DNA of 64,000 nucleotides from Viola odorata (Eukaryota > Streptophyta > Magnoliopsida > Malpighiales > Violaceae), in assembly GCA_963691705.1 (NCBI GenBank), contig OY829542.1, positions 29,746,579-29,810,578 of the forward strand, written 5' to 3'. The notes below the pieces were generated by a model. That model did not search any database, was not told where the DNA came from, and was given only the letters and a program-made list of their open reading frames with translations. The first letter of the stretch is position 1. Every line of letters begins with the position of its first letter. Of this stretch, positions 34,321 to 46,419 are shown piece by piece. Position numbers and translations under genes: made by a program.

Positions 34321-37300
34321 TCAAGGTCTAGGATAATATAATTTCAAACGAGCAATATTCCAAGAGTTAGATAGGGGAGTACCATCGAGCGTCTCCAGGT
34401 GATAGGCTCCTTTTCCGATAACTCAGGTAACGCGATATGGTCCATCCCAGTTTGGGTTGAGCTTCCCTATACGTTGACCCGCCACTCGTTTGTCTCTGAG
34501 CACCAGGTCGCTTGCCTTTAGCAGTCGTTCTTTGACGCGCCTGTTATGGTAACGGGCCATCTTTTGTTTGTAGTGTTGCGTTTTCAGGAGGGTTTCTACT
34601 CGGACCTCCGGTAACGTGTCAAGGTTAGCTCGTAACCTTTCCTCATTCAGCTCCTCTCGGAAGTGGGCCACTCGCAGGCTCATGGTCCCGATTTCTACCG
34701 GCGCAACAGCCTCGGTACCGAAGGCCAATGCGAAAGGTGTTTCTCCCGTACTGATTTTAACGGTCATGCGGTACGCCCACATCATGTATGGCAGCTCGTT
34801 AGCCCATTTCTTTTTAGACCCCTCCAGATTTGTCTTAATGCCACTGAGGATGCTCCGATTTGTCACTTCCGCCTATCCATTGGTTTGGGGGTGAGCCACG
34901 GAAGAGAATCGTTGCTCTATCCCAAATTTCGAGCATTGGTCCTTGAAGAATTGGCTGGTGAACTGTGTCCCGTTGTCGCTGATTAGGATACGAGGTACGC
35001 CAAACCTCATGATAACTTGGTGCTTGAAGAAACGCCAAGTTTTTTCCGCCGTGATGTTGGCGACCGCTTCAGCCTCCGCCCACTTCGTAAAGTAGTCCAC
35101 TGCCACTATTACAAATTTTAATTGGGACCTTGCCTTTGGAAACGGACCCAGGATATCGATCCCCCATTTAGCAAAAGGACAAGGGGCGATGATCTCGGAT
35201 ATTTCAGTGGCGGGCCGTCGAGGAATTTTAGAGAACTCCTGACATTTCGGACAAGTTTGCACATAGTCGTGGCAATCTTTCCGTATAGTGGGCCAATAGA
35301 ATCCAGATCTGAAGACTTGTGCAGCCAGGGTGCCGCCCGATACATGCATACCGCATATCCCTTCATGAATTTCGCGTAGCGTGTGAAGACCCTCTTGTTC
35401 CGTTATGCATTTAGCCACTGGGTGCGAAAAGCATCTTCGGACCAGGTCCCCATCATAATACGTACAGCAAGCTGCCTGTCTCAGCACTTTTTTCTTTTCA
35501 GCGATATTCTCAGGCAGTTCTTCGTGTTTTAAGTATTTGATTATGGGGACTCGCCAGTCGTTCTCGAGTTCTTCCACACACAGAGATGCTTGCTCTTCCA
35601 TGAAGGAGGGTATAGGTAATTCTCGGTAATACACGCCTTTGGGTATGGATGCTTCTAGGTTTGCAGCCAGCTTGGCAAGGTTGTCAGCTTCGGCGTTGTC
35701 CTCTCGGGGAATGTGCTCAAAACTGACTTGCATGCCTTCTTTTTTTTATTTCTAATAGCTCCCGCATCACTTTAGCGAGATACTGGACCATGATGGGCTC
35801 CCGAGCTTGAGAGCGCCCTAAGACCTGGTCGATCACTAGTTTGGAATCACCGCAAATTTTCAGACGCAAGTCTCCTGTTCTGCCGGTATTGTGCCTACCT
35901 TTAGATGAAAGGCTTCTCCCTATCCGGAGTCCGGCTACTAACGCCTCATATTCTGCCGCATTATTGGATAATGGCTGCAGGATTCGGATAGCGTATTGTA
36001 TTCGCATATCGTTCGACCCATTTATGAAGATTCCTGCTCCAGCCGATTCTTGATTTTTAGCCCCGTCTACATGAATGATCCAGAGGTCCGTATAAGTCTC
36101 CAGGAATGGGAGATCCAAATCACGCCATTCCTCTTCGGGTACGTCTATTAACGGATCTTCCGTAAAGGTGCATTCCGCTATAAAATCTGCCAAGATTTGA
36201 GCCTTTACAGATGGCCGAGACTGATACCTTAGCCCATATTGTTCAAGTTCAAGAGCCCAGATTAGCATTCTTCCTGAGGATTCAGGCTTTCGAAATATCA
36301 TTTTCAGCGGTTGATTTGTAAGTACGATAACGGAAAAAGACTGGAAGTATCTATCCATTTTTCGAGTGGCCTGTATTAGCGCGTACGCTATTTTCTCAAT
36401 TCGGGCATATCACAACTCTGCATCCTTCAGAACGTGACTCACGAAATATACGGGGCGGTGTGTGTGGCTATCGTCGCGAACAAGGACGGCGCTGACCACT
36501 TCGTCAGCAGTGCCGAGATATAGGTATAAAGTATCACCTAGTTCTGGCCTGGTCAGCAGCAGATCGGATGATAGGTAATCTTTTAGGCTAACAAACGCCT
36601 CTTCACATTCCGGGGTCTACCCAAAGGATGCTTTCTTGCGTATGACTTTGAAAAAAGGAAGACACTTCTCGCCTTGTTTGGAAATAAAGCGCCCTACGGC
36701 GATAACGCGCCCTGTTAGCCTTTGTATTTCCTTAACGGTTCTTGGAGATATCATGTCTTGTATGGCTTTAATCTTTGACGGATTAGGCTGGATTCCTTTT
36801 TGGCTGACCACGTAGCCCAAGAATTTTCCGGTCTGAAATGCGAACATGCATTTCCGGGGGTTCAGTTTCATACTGTGCCGTTTCATCACATCAAAGACTT
36901 CCTTTAGATCCCGCAAGTGATCCTGAAAAACTAGCACTTTTTACCAGTATATCGTCAACGTAGGCTTCCACATTTCTTCCTATCTGTTCTTCGAATATCT
37001 TGTTTGCCATACGTTGGAATGTCGCCCCTGCGTTCTTTAGCCCAAACAGCATCGACGTATAACAGTAAGTGACCGTAGGAGTGATGAAGGCAGTCTTCTC
37101 TTCATCTTCAATGGCCATGGGAATTTGGTGATACCCGGAGTTGGCGTCAAGTGAACTCAAATATGCGTACCCGGCAGTCTGATCAACTAATTGGTCAATG
37201 CGGGGAAGCGGGTAGCAGTCCTTGGGGCATGCATCATTCAAATTGGTGAAGTCGATACACATACGCCAGTCTCCATTGGACTTAGGGACGAGGACTGGGT

Positions 37301-39188
37301 TAGCTAACCAGGTGGGGTACTGAACTTCGCGGATTAAACCAGCGTCAAGGAGCTTTGCTACTTCTTTATCGATAGCTAAGGCCTTTTCCTTGGAGAACAC
37401 GCGCCGCTTTTGCTGGATCGGCTTAGCGCCAGGGTCAACGTTGAGTCGGTGCTCGGCATGTCTGCGGGTTTCCATGCAAATTCTCCTCGACACTTGTTCA
37501 ATAACCGGGCCAACTGAAGGTTTTCTTCTGAACTGAGCCTTTCGCTGACAAGGAAGTCTGCTTTATCTATGCCGATTACCGGTACAGGCACCATTTTGTC
37601 AAGGGGTTGAGCGCGCTTCTCATCGCCTTGTTCATATGGGTCCGCTATTATACATACATACCTATCACAACTCTTTTGAGTCATGAGCAGGTAACATTCG
37701 GCCGCTAATTTTTGATTTCCCTTTATTGCTACCACTCCGTCCCAGGAGGGGTATTTCATCTTCAAATGCTTCTGAGATATTACCACTCCAAAGCGGTTGA
37801 GAAAAGGTCGTCCGAGTATAACATTGTAGGGCAAGTTTAGATCCACGACAAGGAATAGCAAGCTCTCCGATCGCTTGGAGGTGTCTTCCCTGAAGTAGAC
37901 TGGCAGAGTAGTTACTCCCGTGACAGGGATTGGGACCCCGTCTACCCCAATTATGGGTTTCTTGCAAGGTACTAATTCATTGTTGGGCCGTTTCATGAGA
38001 TTGTACGCTTCCAATGAGAAGAGGTTTACTGCACTTCCGTTATCTATTAGAGTTCTTCTGACTCCGTGACTGGCAATGATGGGCGTAACCACTAACGCAT
38101 CATTGTGCGGATAGACAACGCCTTTCTCGCCCTCTTCGGAGAAGGATAACACCATGCGATCTAGAACGCTTATCGTTTCACCTTTCTTTGTCATGCCATC
38201 TCGTTTGCGTTTTTCTCCTAACGCCGCCGTCGGTAGTTCTGGTTCATCCATGTAAGGAGTCCCTCCTGATATGATGTTAATCATAGGGAAGCCCTCGTCA
38301 TCTACTGTAAACGTTTCCTCACCTCTTCCTCTGAGAGAATTATCCTTTTGTGGGACGCGAGGGGATACTTGTTGGTCATCTGCGACCCTTTTCGTGGAAT
38401 TATTTCTGGTGTCTTCTCTTACTTTGGTTGCGAATTCTCCCAAGTAACCTTCCTCCACCAAACATTCTATTGCTGATTTTAAGTCCCTGCATACTTCTGT
38501 AGAATGCCCCCTGGCTTTGTGGAACTTACAATAAGCATTTTCTCTTCTCCCTAGGAGTACTCCGGGCTTGACGGGCGTAGGGTACCGGATGGGAAGGTTT
38601 CGCTGTTCCACTATCGTCAAAATCTCTGCCCTTGGTAGATTAAGGGAAGGGAAATCAGGATCATATGCCCGGCCTTTAGAGGAATCTCCTTGGCGCTGAG
38701 ATGGGGAACTGCAAGGCTTTCCCTTTGAAGTGTTACCTTTCCACCCACTGGAGGTTTTGGGAATATGATCTTTCCGCCGAGCATACTCGTCGGTGAGGCG
38801 GTCATCAAGAATGGTACTTGCAGGAGCGTTTGGAATCAGAGGTGCCTCAGGTGGCATGCCATAGGTTCTATCTCTGTTTTCCTCTTCTTCCATTTTCGCG
38901 TAATTATGGGCTTTAAGTCTTAAAGCGTCCAGAGTCGCTGGAGGGTCCACTATTAGTGCATCTCTCAATTTACTATAACGGAAGTTCCTCTTCAAGGCCT
39001 CTATAGCAAAATAAATGGTAACGCCCGGCGTTAGTGACATTTCCAGATCAAATCGACTAAGAAATTCCTTCAGAGTTTCCTGAGGCCTTCGACGTAGGTC
39101 GAATAACGCGGCGGCAGATTTCCTAATTGGAATCGCTGTGCTGAAACGGCTCCAGAACTTGGATTCCAACTGTGCGAAATTACTAATT
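34321..39188 (-). pseudogene. Element A gag end, protease and pol, broken
   Basis: Domains in order along the minus strand are: capsid end and zinc knuckle CKFHKARGHSTEVC (about 38530); aspartic protease LIDNGSAVNLF (about 38040); reverse transcriptase with YVDD (about 36960); RNase H; a second, archaeal-type RNase H with HVDGAKN, NNAAEYE and GDSKL (about 35830-36080); integrase with H2C2 finger, WGIDILG, SDNGTQF and NG(stop)AEVTN; and a C-terminal domain GPYRVT. Lesions relative to element B are frameshifts near 37480, 36925 and 35720, and stops near 36617, 36405, 34872 and 34423. Many stops fit C-to-T or G-to-A change (CGA or CAG to a stop, TGG to TAG). The true end is a TGA at 34321-34323. 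Confidence 0.87.
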
Positions 39189-39190
39189 GA

Positions 39191-40133
39191 TCAGCCGGGA
39201 AGGCCCTCGAACCAGAGGCGCGCGACTCCTGATAATGTCATAACAAATATTTGGCATAACGTCGCATCACTGTGCGTCTGAAACTGCACGAAATCCTTCA
39301 CCTTATTGATGTACGAAATGGGATCCCTGGTGCCTTCATAAGTCTCAGTGGGAAGCTTCACATGTCGACTGACCTTATGGCGTCTTATACGACGGCTAAA
39401 TGGGTGACCTGATGCGTCATCAAGAATTTCACGCTCCCAGCGTGGAGGAGACATTTCCGCAGGACGCCTCCCGTTCCGTGGATCTGGCGTGGGATGTCGC
39501 CTAGGAGACCGACTGTGGCTTCTGGGCGAGCGAGTTCGATATCTCCTACTGCTGGATCTTTCACTGCGCTCAGGGGACAAATCCCTATTCGCTCCTTCCC
39601 TTCGACCGTCCCAACGATTTCTGGCCTCTTCCAGGTGCCGATCCTCTAGAGGGATGGGACCTAGAGGCACTTGCGGCACATAAGGTTCCACTCGTTCTTG
39701 AGTGAGCTGCACAAAATTAATCGGGGGATCAGCTATAGATAAAGTTGACCGGAGATTTCCCTGTAATGACGGTGACAAGGGCCGCTCGGTGACAATAGAC
39801 GGCGTGAACATGACACGGGGAGGTACACTCGATCCGGAGATTCCAGGTGTCATTCTAGCAGCCATTTCAGTCAAAAGGGGGTTCTGTACTATTTAACACA
39901 AATCCCCTTGAAGCAGGAGTAGAGAAGCTGGATCCCGCCATTTGGGACAACGACACGGTCGCCTGCGAGGAAAGGACTTCCCCTGCAGACCTGATCAAAG
40001 GGTTTAGGGATTCTGAAATGATTTGTTGCGCTGTCTCAGAAAGTTCAGTAGTAGCAAAAGGGAATAACTGTCTGCGAATCGAGAAGGGAACATTAGAAGA
40101 TGGAAGTCGCGTCCGCTCCGACTCAGAAGTCAT
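39191..40133 (-). pseudogene. Element A gag, N-terminal part, broken
   Basis: Gag starts at ATG 40133 (MTSESE), equivalent to MASESD of element B. Compared with B, about 25 residues are deleted around 39870 and the frame shifts there (frames 39867-40133 and 39191-39874). The second frame carries an Arg/Ser-rich stretch (SSSRRYRTRSPRSHSRSPRR) and the start of the capsid domain (DPISYINKVKDFVQFQTHSD). A TGA at about 39189-39191 (Gly codon in B) ends it; the frame is open again beyond the stop. Confidence 0.8.
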
Positions 40134-40196
40134 GATTGTTCCGATCTCTGGGTAGAACAGAGCTTGGCTATTAAGGATGCTCACTTAATACACCAA

Positions 40197-40219
40197 GGCT
40201 CTCAATGAAAGCACCAATT
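40197..40219 (-). promoter_or_regulatory. Primer binding site region of element A
   Basis: Directly after the 5' LTR the minus strand reads AATTGGTGCTTTCATTGAGAG. Element B has nearly the same sequence in the same place (AATTGGTGCTCTCGTTGAGAG at 49837). Conservation and position mark it as the primer site; I do not assign the tRNA. Confidence 0.6.
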
Positions 40220-40777
40220 TGTTAAGATTTTATCTCTTATGCGATCGGGGGGTTGACTTCCCTTGGTCGGAGTTGCTGTAGTTGCCGTCGAATCCACCTG
40301 CAAGGCACTGGAGGGGGGGCTCCGGCGTAGACACTCCGATGCTTAAGTCAGTAAGTGGTTCAAACAAATAGCAGCGGTTCTAGTAAGTGCATTCTGGCTT
40401 ACTTGATGTTTAAATTAAGGGGTATTTGTAGGCCACTGGAGGCGATAGCTGGACGAAAGGGCGATATCCAGGCCAGACAACGACCCTGATGACGTCACGG
40501 GCGATACCTGAGGTAGGGTCATGGTTGATGTCTCCGAAGAGGGTACCGGGGGCGATACCTACGATGATGTCGGGGGCGATAGCTCTATAGGTCCCTGGGA
40601 TGGGATAATGCCGTGCGCTTAGAGACGCGTGAGACCTCCCCCCCCGCTGAAGTCGACCATCCCAGTAAACACTTCAAGGTCTGGTAGCGATAGATGTCCG
40701 ACAAGGCTCGTGGGACTCCCTCTTCGGTAGGGGTCATAATTACAGAAATGCCCTTAGGATTGCCTTAATGTTTATCA
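40220..40777 (-). repeat. 5' LTR of element A (right copy, 558 bp)
   Basis: It has the same TG...CA ends as the left copy, with one TGACGTCA (40490-40497). Read in the element's direction it runs TGATAAACATTAAGG to ATCTTAACA and is followed by the primer-site region at 40197-40219. Confidence 0.93.
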
Positions 40778-40782
40778 ATCCC

Positions 40783-41421
40783 TATTGCCTCGAAGGGCAC
40801 GTTGTCCCCACCTTACCCATGTTGGAATACCCGCAGTGGAGGAGGAATCAAGCCAACGGTAATATTTTGCCCCGCCCAGAAAACCACAAGCCTATGGAAG
40901 AAGGCGAATCTCGCATCAGCGAAGGACTTGGTGTCATGGCCCGCTCCCAGTTAGCAAATCAGCTGCACATGATAACAGGAGAGCGAGATCAGATTGCGTT
41001 GGAAAGGGATACCTTGAGGGAGGAAAAATTAGATCTGGAGCTCAAGGTGTGCGAATGGGAAAAGCGCCACAAAGACAATATCCAGATAGGTTTGGCAAAC
41101 CAAAAGTTGGCTTTCGACGACTTCAAGAAATGTTTGAGCTGGGAAATCCACAAGGGGGAATCATCTAGTGCAGTGATCAAAGATAAAGATGCGGTGATAA
41201 AGGTTTTGACGACTCACGCTGATGGGAAAAATGAGGAAAACCGAGCCTTGCAAGCCCGAGTGGCTGCCTTGGAGGCCGAGGTCGTAATGCAAAGAAGAGA
41301 GATGGCATCGTTAGAATACTTTTGGAATAAGCAAATGGACCCCACTTTCAAGTTTGACGCCTTCAAAAGAAAAAAATCGTGCATCCGCTACCTTAAAATT
41401 TTGTCTTTTTGCCCAATCTAA
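40783..41421 (+). CDS. Element C ORF1, second part (coiled coil)
   Basis: This is the continuation of the ORF starting at 22539, resuming in the same frame after element A. It encodes about 212 residues. The central part is rich in charged heptad-like sequence (about residues 55-190 of this part; ERDQIALERDTLREEKLDLE is one segment), indicating a coiled coil. The tail KKSCIRYLKILSFCPI may be frame-shifted or post-intron readthrough. The ORF ends at 41419-41421. The gene is inactive here because of the insertion, not because of point damage. Confidence 0.65.
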   Translation, partial: YCLEGHVVPTLPMLEYPQWRRNQANGNILPRPENHKPMEEGESRISEGLGVMARSQLANQLHMITGERDQIALERDTLREEKLDLELKVCEWEKRHKDNIQIGLANQKLAFDDFKKCLSWEIHKGESSSAVIKDKDAVIKVLTTHADGKNEENRALQARVAALEAEVVMQRREMASLEYFWNKQMDPTFKFDAFKRKKSCIRYLKILSFCPI

Positions 41422-42437
41422 TAATATTTCTAGACTTTGTCTACTACCTTTTATTCGGTTAAACTTATGTTGGTCATACCCCCCCTTTTTTGACCAAAAC
41501 AAATCAATGACAAAGTTCGTAGTTATTCAGATAATTATGAAATGCGTGTTTTTCTTTTTCGCACATACAAAAGATATCAAACGACTATCATCAAAACAAC
41601 CTCCCCCCCCCCAAAAAAAAAAACAAACCACATACAGAGCCCACAAAAAAAAAAAAAAAAAACAAGAGGCTAACCCTTGAAATGAAAACACAAAAAAAAA
41701 ATATAGACCAAATGGTGATAAAACGCAGAGATAACCGTTTCTTCTCGGTCTCAGCTGCGCGCTCTTTTATTTTGTCCAAAATAAAAGCGATTTGCTCCGA
41801 ATTTACACTCGGATAAATCACGAAAGACGTAGATGACAAGTTGGAGTTTTCCCGTACCAGAAATCAGATTTTTCTAGGCGGCGCATCTCTCACGAACGGT
41901 GAAGGTGCAAGGATAAAACACACAGTATTGTCGGGAAGCGCCATTTGTTGCCTCTCCTCAGGATTTTGAAGCCATCATCAAGACCCATCCTTCACCAAAA
42001 GATAGGTCTTCCCCCCCCCCCCCCCCTCCCCTCCCTCATAGCTTCGAATCTATGGCGTAACTTTCATCGCTCTACTCCTCGGGCTAAAGACCTTTGACAT
42101 AAGGCCTCGCTCCTCCATCGATGATATGCAAAACACATCACGAAAAAAAGGATTTTCCAAGCATGATAACATTAGCTACTTGCACGGGTTTGCTTCAAGG
42201 GTTCTGGTTGTAGCATCCAAGACCATGTTACGACGTTGGAATGAATAAGAGTTTCCTTCATATTTTCACCGAAGACGCCAATCCAAGATGTGTCATCGTT
42301 ACCCTAAAAGTGTCAAGTGAAAGTATAGTGAAAAGAATGAATAAGCAGCGTGCAGGCCTCGGGATCGCTCATCACATGCATGTTATCACATATGCTTATT
42401 TTCTTTCTCACTTCCTATTTTTTTTCTTCTCAGGATT
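41422..42437 (+). other. Spacer between ORF1 and gag in element C
   Basis: No coding region was recognised. The segment has homopolymer runs (A-rich at 41640-41700, a 17-base C run near 42010). It ends in a pyrimidine tract TTTTTTTTCTTCTCAG at about 42431, which looks like a splice acceptor ahead of gag. Confidence 0.4.
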
Positions 42438-42503
42438 ACAATAGCTCCTCGAAGGCAAACTACTCCACCAAGGCTCCCCGTGACTAGACTTCAAGCACGA
42501 AAA

Positions 42504-44870
42504 ATGGCCAAACAAGCTGAGACAGAAGAGAGGTTGACTGCCAGGATTATAGAATTGGAAGAGCAGGTTAGGGTTACTACCGAGAGGGCCGCTCAGGCCG
42601 AAAAGGAGCGAGATGAAGCAGCCACTGAATTCCCACCCGGTTTTGATCCCACTCAAACGATGGGACCTTCCTCATCCGTCATCACTAGATCGTCATGACC
42701 TCAATCGCTTTTTGTCCCCACAACTCAATGGAAGTGGACAAATCCTTTCACTGTCACCACAAACCCGTTAGTCAATGCGGGAGGAGAAATAACTACAACT
42801 CTACAGCATTCTTTGGTCATCCTTACTTTGAACCCTAGTCAAAATCTGACTCATCAGGAACCCCAAGGCTTTCGCCTTCCTCACGGCCAATTTACTCAAA
42901 TCATAGTTCCCAACCCTACGGGATTTCAGATTTCTTTCATCAATCCAACGCCACCTCCACTTACTTCAAAACCCCTGTCACCCCTTGGTCCTAACACGGT
43001 TGTTGCAGAGGGACCAAACACGGATAGATTGAGCTTACTAGAAGAAAGGCTCAGGGCCATGGAAGAGACGGATCCCTTTGACCCTATGGGTCCGGCCGAC
43101 ATGTGCATGGTCCCTGGAATCATAATGCCTCCAAAATACAAGGTTCCTGATTTTGAAAAGTATATAGGGGTCGAGTGCCCAAGGACTCACCTCAAAGCCT
43201 ATTGCAACAAAATGGTTGAGATGATATATAATGAGCCTCTATTGATCCATCTATTTAGGGAAAGCTTGGCCAAACATGCTTTGACATGGTACATGGGTCT
43301 AGACAGAGCCAAGATCAAGACTTGGAGGGATTTGTCCGATGCTTTTTTCAAACAGTACAAATTCAACATGGAGGTAGCACCGGACCGCTCTGATCTTCAA
43401 GAGCTAGAGAAGAAAATCAGTGAATTAGTGAAGACTTACGCTCAGAGATGGAGGGAGCTAGCGGCCAAAATTTCCCCTCCGCTAAGTGACAAAGAGCTCA
43501 TAGCCATCTTTGTCAACACTTACAAGGCCCCTTACTACACCTACCTTATCTCCAACCCCTCAAATAACTTTTCCGACATGGTTCTGATAGCGGAAAGAGT
43601 TGAACAAGGGATTAAGATAGGGAGGATCGTCGTTCCCACTCCCAAGATGACACTCAAGAAAGCACCTCCCATGAAGAAAGAGGTTGGCTTTGTGTCCTCC
43701 CAGTCCAACTATAGGCAACCCTTCGCACCACCACCATACCCTGCACCATCGTCATATCAATCACCGTTTTTTCTTTCACCAATGGCCGTTGCCAATGTGG
43801 CCCCGCAATACCCTGCGCCGTTCCCACCTTACCCATATCCTCCACCACAAATACCGCAACCCGCGCAACCTAGACCATATAACCCACCAAAGAACCCTAA
43901 CAACCAAACAACTCAAGTTAATCGTTGGAATCGGGAACCACCACCGCCTCTCCCTCTTCCCGCGGGGGAGATGTACAAGCACCTCTTGACAGCCGGACAA
44001 ATTGTGCCAATTCCTCCCCAACCCATGCTACCTCCTTACCTCAAGTGGTACGACCCCAATGCAAAATGTGAATACCACGTGGGGGCTCCAGGTCACACGA
44101 TGGATAATTGCTACGCCTTCAAAATGAAGGTGCAACAATTGATCAAAAGCGGATGGGTCTCCTTCGAAGGAACGACCAAAGGACCCAATACTACGACCAA
44201 CCCTCTCCCAAACCATGATCAAAGAAGCAGAGGGGTAACTACCATCTCAAGAGAAGAAATTGAAGATCCTCTCTCTCTCGTGTTGGGTTTTCCCCGAGAA
44301 AGGCTTCTCACCGCTTTGGTCGAAAGTGGCTACCTGTCCCACCCAGGGAAAGGTTTAAGCACTTGCTTGTTTTGCCAAGGGGCAAGTAATCATGAAATTC
44401 GAAATTGTGGATTTTTCATAAAAAGAGTGAAACAACTTGTGGATTTTGGAGTTATACAAGTTGAAAAGAAAAATCGAGTGGTCCAAGAAGTTAGTACTAT
44501 TGGGGACGGACCTCCACCCCCTTATACGTTCAAATACGTGGCCCAAGCTGAGACTCCCATCACCATGCCACTCAAACTAGTATTTAAGTTTGCTCAGAAC
44601 ACTCCTAGCCAAGACTTGCACGCGGTCCCATTTGACTACGGATACACGGTCGTCACAACTCCTCCCTTCGCTGCACCAATGGCCGAAGCTCTTAATATTG
44701 GAGGTATGACCCGCACGAAGAGATGCTACATTTTGGAGGAGGTAGAGAAGCCAAGGTTAGCAAAAGGGAAAAGTCCGCTAGTCCCTGAGAAGATAATAGA
44801 AGAGGCACGAGAGGTGAATACACCCGTGATAGAGGACGAGTCGACAGAATTCCTCAAAATCATGAAATAG
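42504..44870 (+). pseudogene. Element C gag (capsid/nucleocapsid polyprotein)
   Basis: The reading frame runs from ATG at 42504. An upstream in-frame ATA at 42438 may be a decayed start. A TGA at 42696-42698 breaks the frame, which then stays open to 44870. A retrotransposon gag domain lies at about 43140-43620, including LAKHALTWYMGL and YAQRWRELAAKISPPLSDKE. A proline-rich linker (43690-43990) follows. Two zinc-knuckle-like segments come next: CEYHVGAPGHTMDNC (about 44060-44110) and CLFCQGASNHEIRNC (about 44365-44410). The product would package RNA into virus-like particles. The TAG at 44868 separates it from the protease part in the same frame. Confidence 0.78.
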
Positions 44871-45920
44871 AGTGAGTTCAGCATCATCGAACAGCTAAAG
44901 AAGACTCCTGTGCGTATCTCCATCATGGGGTTAATCCTTACTTCTGGACCCCATCGTTAAGCCCTATTGAAGGTGTTAAACGAAGCCTTCATAACCAAGG
45001 ATATCACTGTAGAGGGTGTGGGAAACCTCGTTGGAAGGATCCAAGCATTGAGCAGTATAACCTTTTCTGAGGAAGAAGTAGATCCAGCTGGGGTGAGTTA
45101 CAACAAAGCTTTATACATCACCGTGGAATGTAAAGGCCACGCCATAGAAAATGCCCTAATTGATAACGGATCTGCATTGAACGTCATGCCCAAGCACGAC
45201 CTTGAACAATTGCCAGTTGACATGGCTCATTTAAGGCTGAGTAGGATGATGGCTAGAGCTTTTGACGGCACCGTTCGAGAGATCATTGGGAACTATGATC
45301 TCGATATGGTTATTGGGCCCCACATGTTCGCTTTGACATTCCAGATAATAGAAATTCAGCCCACCTACAACATGCTTCTAGGACGACCGTGGATCCACTC
45401 GGCAGGAGCCGTTCCTTCCTCCCTACATCAGTACATTAAGTAAGGCAGAGGAAGCTTTGATTATGGAAAGCATTCCTCTGTGCCTTACATCGAGGCTGCC
45501 GAAACCTTGGAAAGTTCATTCCAAGCCTTCGAGATCGTAAATGCGGAATGGATCAAAGAGGGTTCCCCCATTCCTGAGCCTCAAATTTCTACAGTTTTGC
45601 CAAAGAACAAGTTCCAGCTGGGAAAGAAGATGGGTACCATGTTACAAGGATCGAAGGACCTAGCATCCCCCAAGAGCTTTGGGAACCATTTTGGGTTAGG
45701 GTATGAGCTGAGCAAGGCCGATTTTGTTCGAATTTCGTAAGAGAAGAAAGAAAGGCAGTTGGCCAAGTTGTTTGGGCGTCAGACGCTGTCTTATAAGATG
45801 TGCATTCCTCACATAAGGGTCACCTTCCCGTTTGCGGCTAAAATCCATAACTCTAGTCCTACCGGGATCAAAATAGCTCCGGATCTCCACATTTGCACTC
45901 TAGGAGAAAGAGAACCATCT
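44871..45920 (+). pseudogene. Element C protease region
   Basis: The frame of gag continues after stop codons at 44868, 44958, 45441 and 45738. ALIDNGSALNVMP near 45160-45200 is the active-site D-x-G-S segment of a retroviral-type aspartic protease, and MLLGRPWIHSAGA follows at about 45370-45405. The part after 45450 corresponds to the linker before reverse transcriptase. The stops make it non-functional. Confidence 0.72.
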
Positions 45921-46037
45921 TAGGGTTCGACCGTATTCGTGAAGGAGTCTGGGGGGCCTGTGTACAATTGGACCACCGCCGTACTTCCAGATGTCTCTTC
46001 GTAAATATGCATGCTTTATTGCTTTATTTGTCGCAAT

Positions 46038-46255
46038 CACTTTTATAGGAACTGGTGTTCCCCTTCGGTTTAAGAATAAAATACATGCATGCTTTGTTGT
46101 CTTTTATAGGAACTGGTGCTCCTTTTCGGTTTAAGAATATATATATATGTTTGATGTCTTTTATAGGAACTCGCGTTCCCCTTCGGTTAAAAAATAAAAA
46201 TATATGTGCACACTTTATAGGAACTTGTGTTTCCTTCGGTTTAAAAAAAAATATA
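46038..46255 (+). repeat. Four-copy tandem repeat in element C
   Basis: The word ttttataggaactggtgttc, then cccttcggtttaagaataaa, recurs at about 46040, 46101, 46159 and 46215, with increasing A-rich decay. It sits where the reverse transcriptase of the element should be, or in the Ogre intron that precedes it. Confidence 0.85.
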
Positions 46256-46419
46256 AAGAATAAAAAAAAGAAAAAAAAGAGGTAAATAATAATAAATAAA
46301 TAGGGATAAATATATTTAACCTTTTTCAAAACATTTCGCCTTTTTGTTTTCAGGATAAATTTTGACTCGGATTATCTTGACGAACCTTATGTCTTTCTAA
46401 ACTAATACCTTATCAAAAG

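Larger units (their letters stand above)
23683..40782 (-). mobile_element. Element A: complete Retand-like Ty3/gypsy retrotransposon (23688-40777) with 5-bp target duplication
   Basis: A is bounded by two LTRs of 581 and 558 bp and by the target duplication ATCCC (23683-23687 and 40778-40782). Gag-pol lies on the minus strand, so the 5' LTR is the right-hand copy. At about 17.1 kb it is large because 10 kb separate pol from the 3' LTR. That region holds two long plus-strand (antisense) genes, two small ones, a tandem repeat and a solo LTR. A second RNase H domain between the first RNase H and integrase places it in the Tat clade. The tandem repeat and the extra ORFs after pol match the Retand type. 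Gag-pol is heavily damaged. Confidence 0.88.

Noticed and set aside
34616..34986. Plus-strand frames opposite the integrase of element A
   Set aside because: They are antisense shadows of the pol reading frame, with no start context or counterpart in element B.
34321..40184. Integrated pararetrovirus, because of reverse transcriptase and RNase H
   Set aside because: Integrase, paired LTRs, a primer site and a 5-bp target duplication show a Ty3/gypsy retrotransposon. No movement protein was seen.
41999..42030. Long C run in element C as a functional G-quadruplex
   Set aside because: A single homopolymer with a few T interruptions inside decayed element sequence; most simply replication slippage or an assembly-sensitive run.
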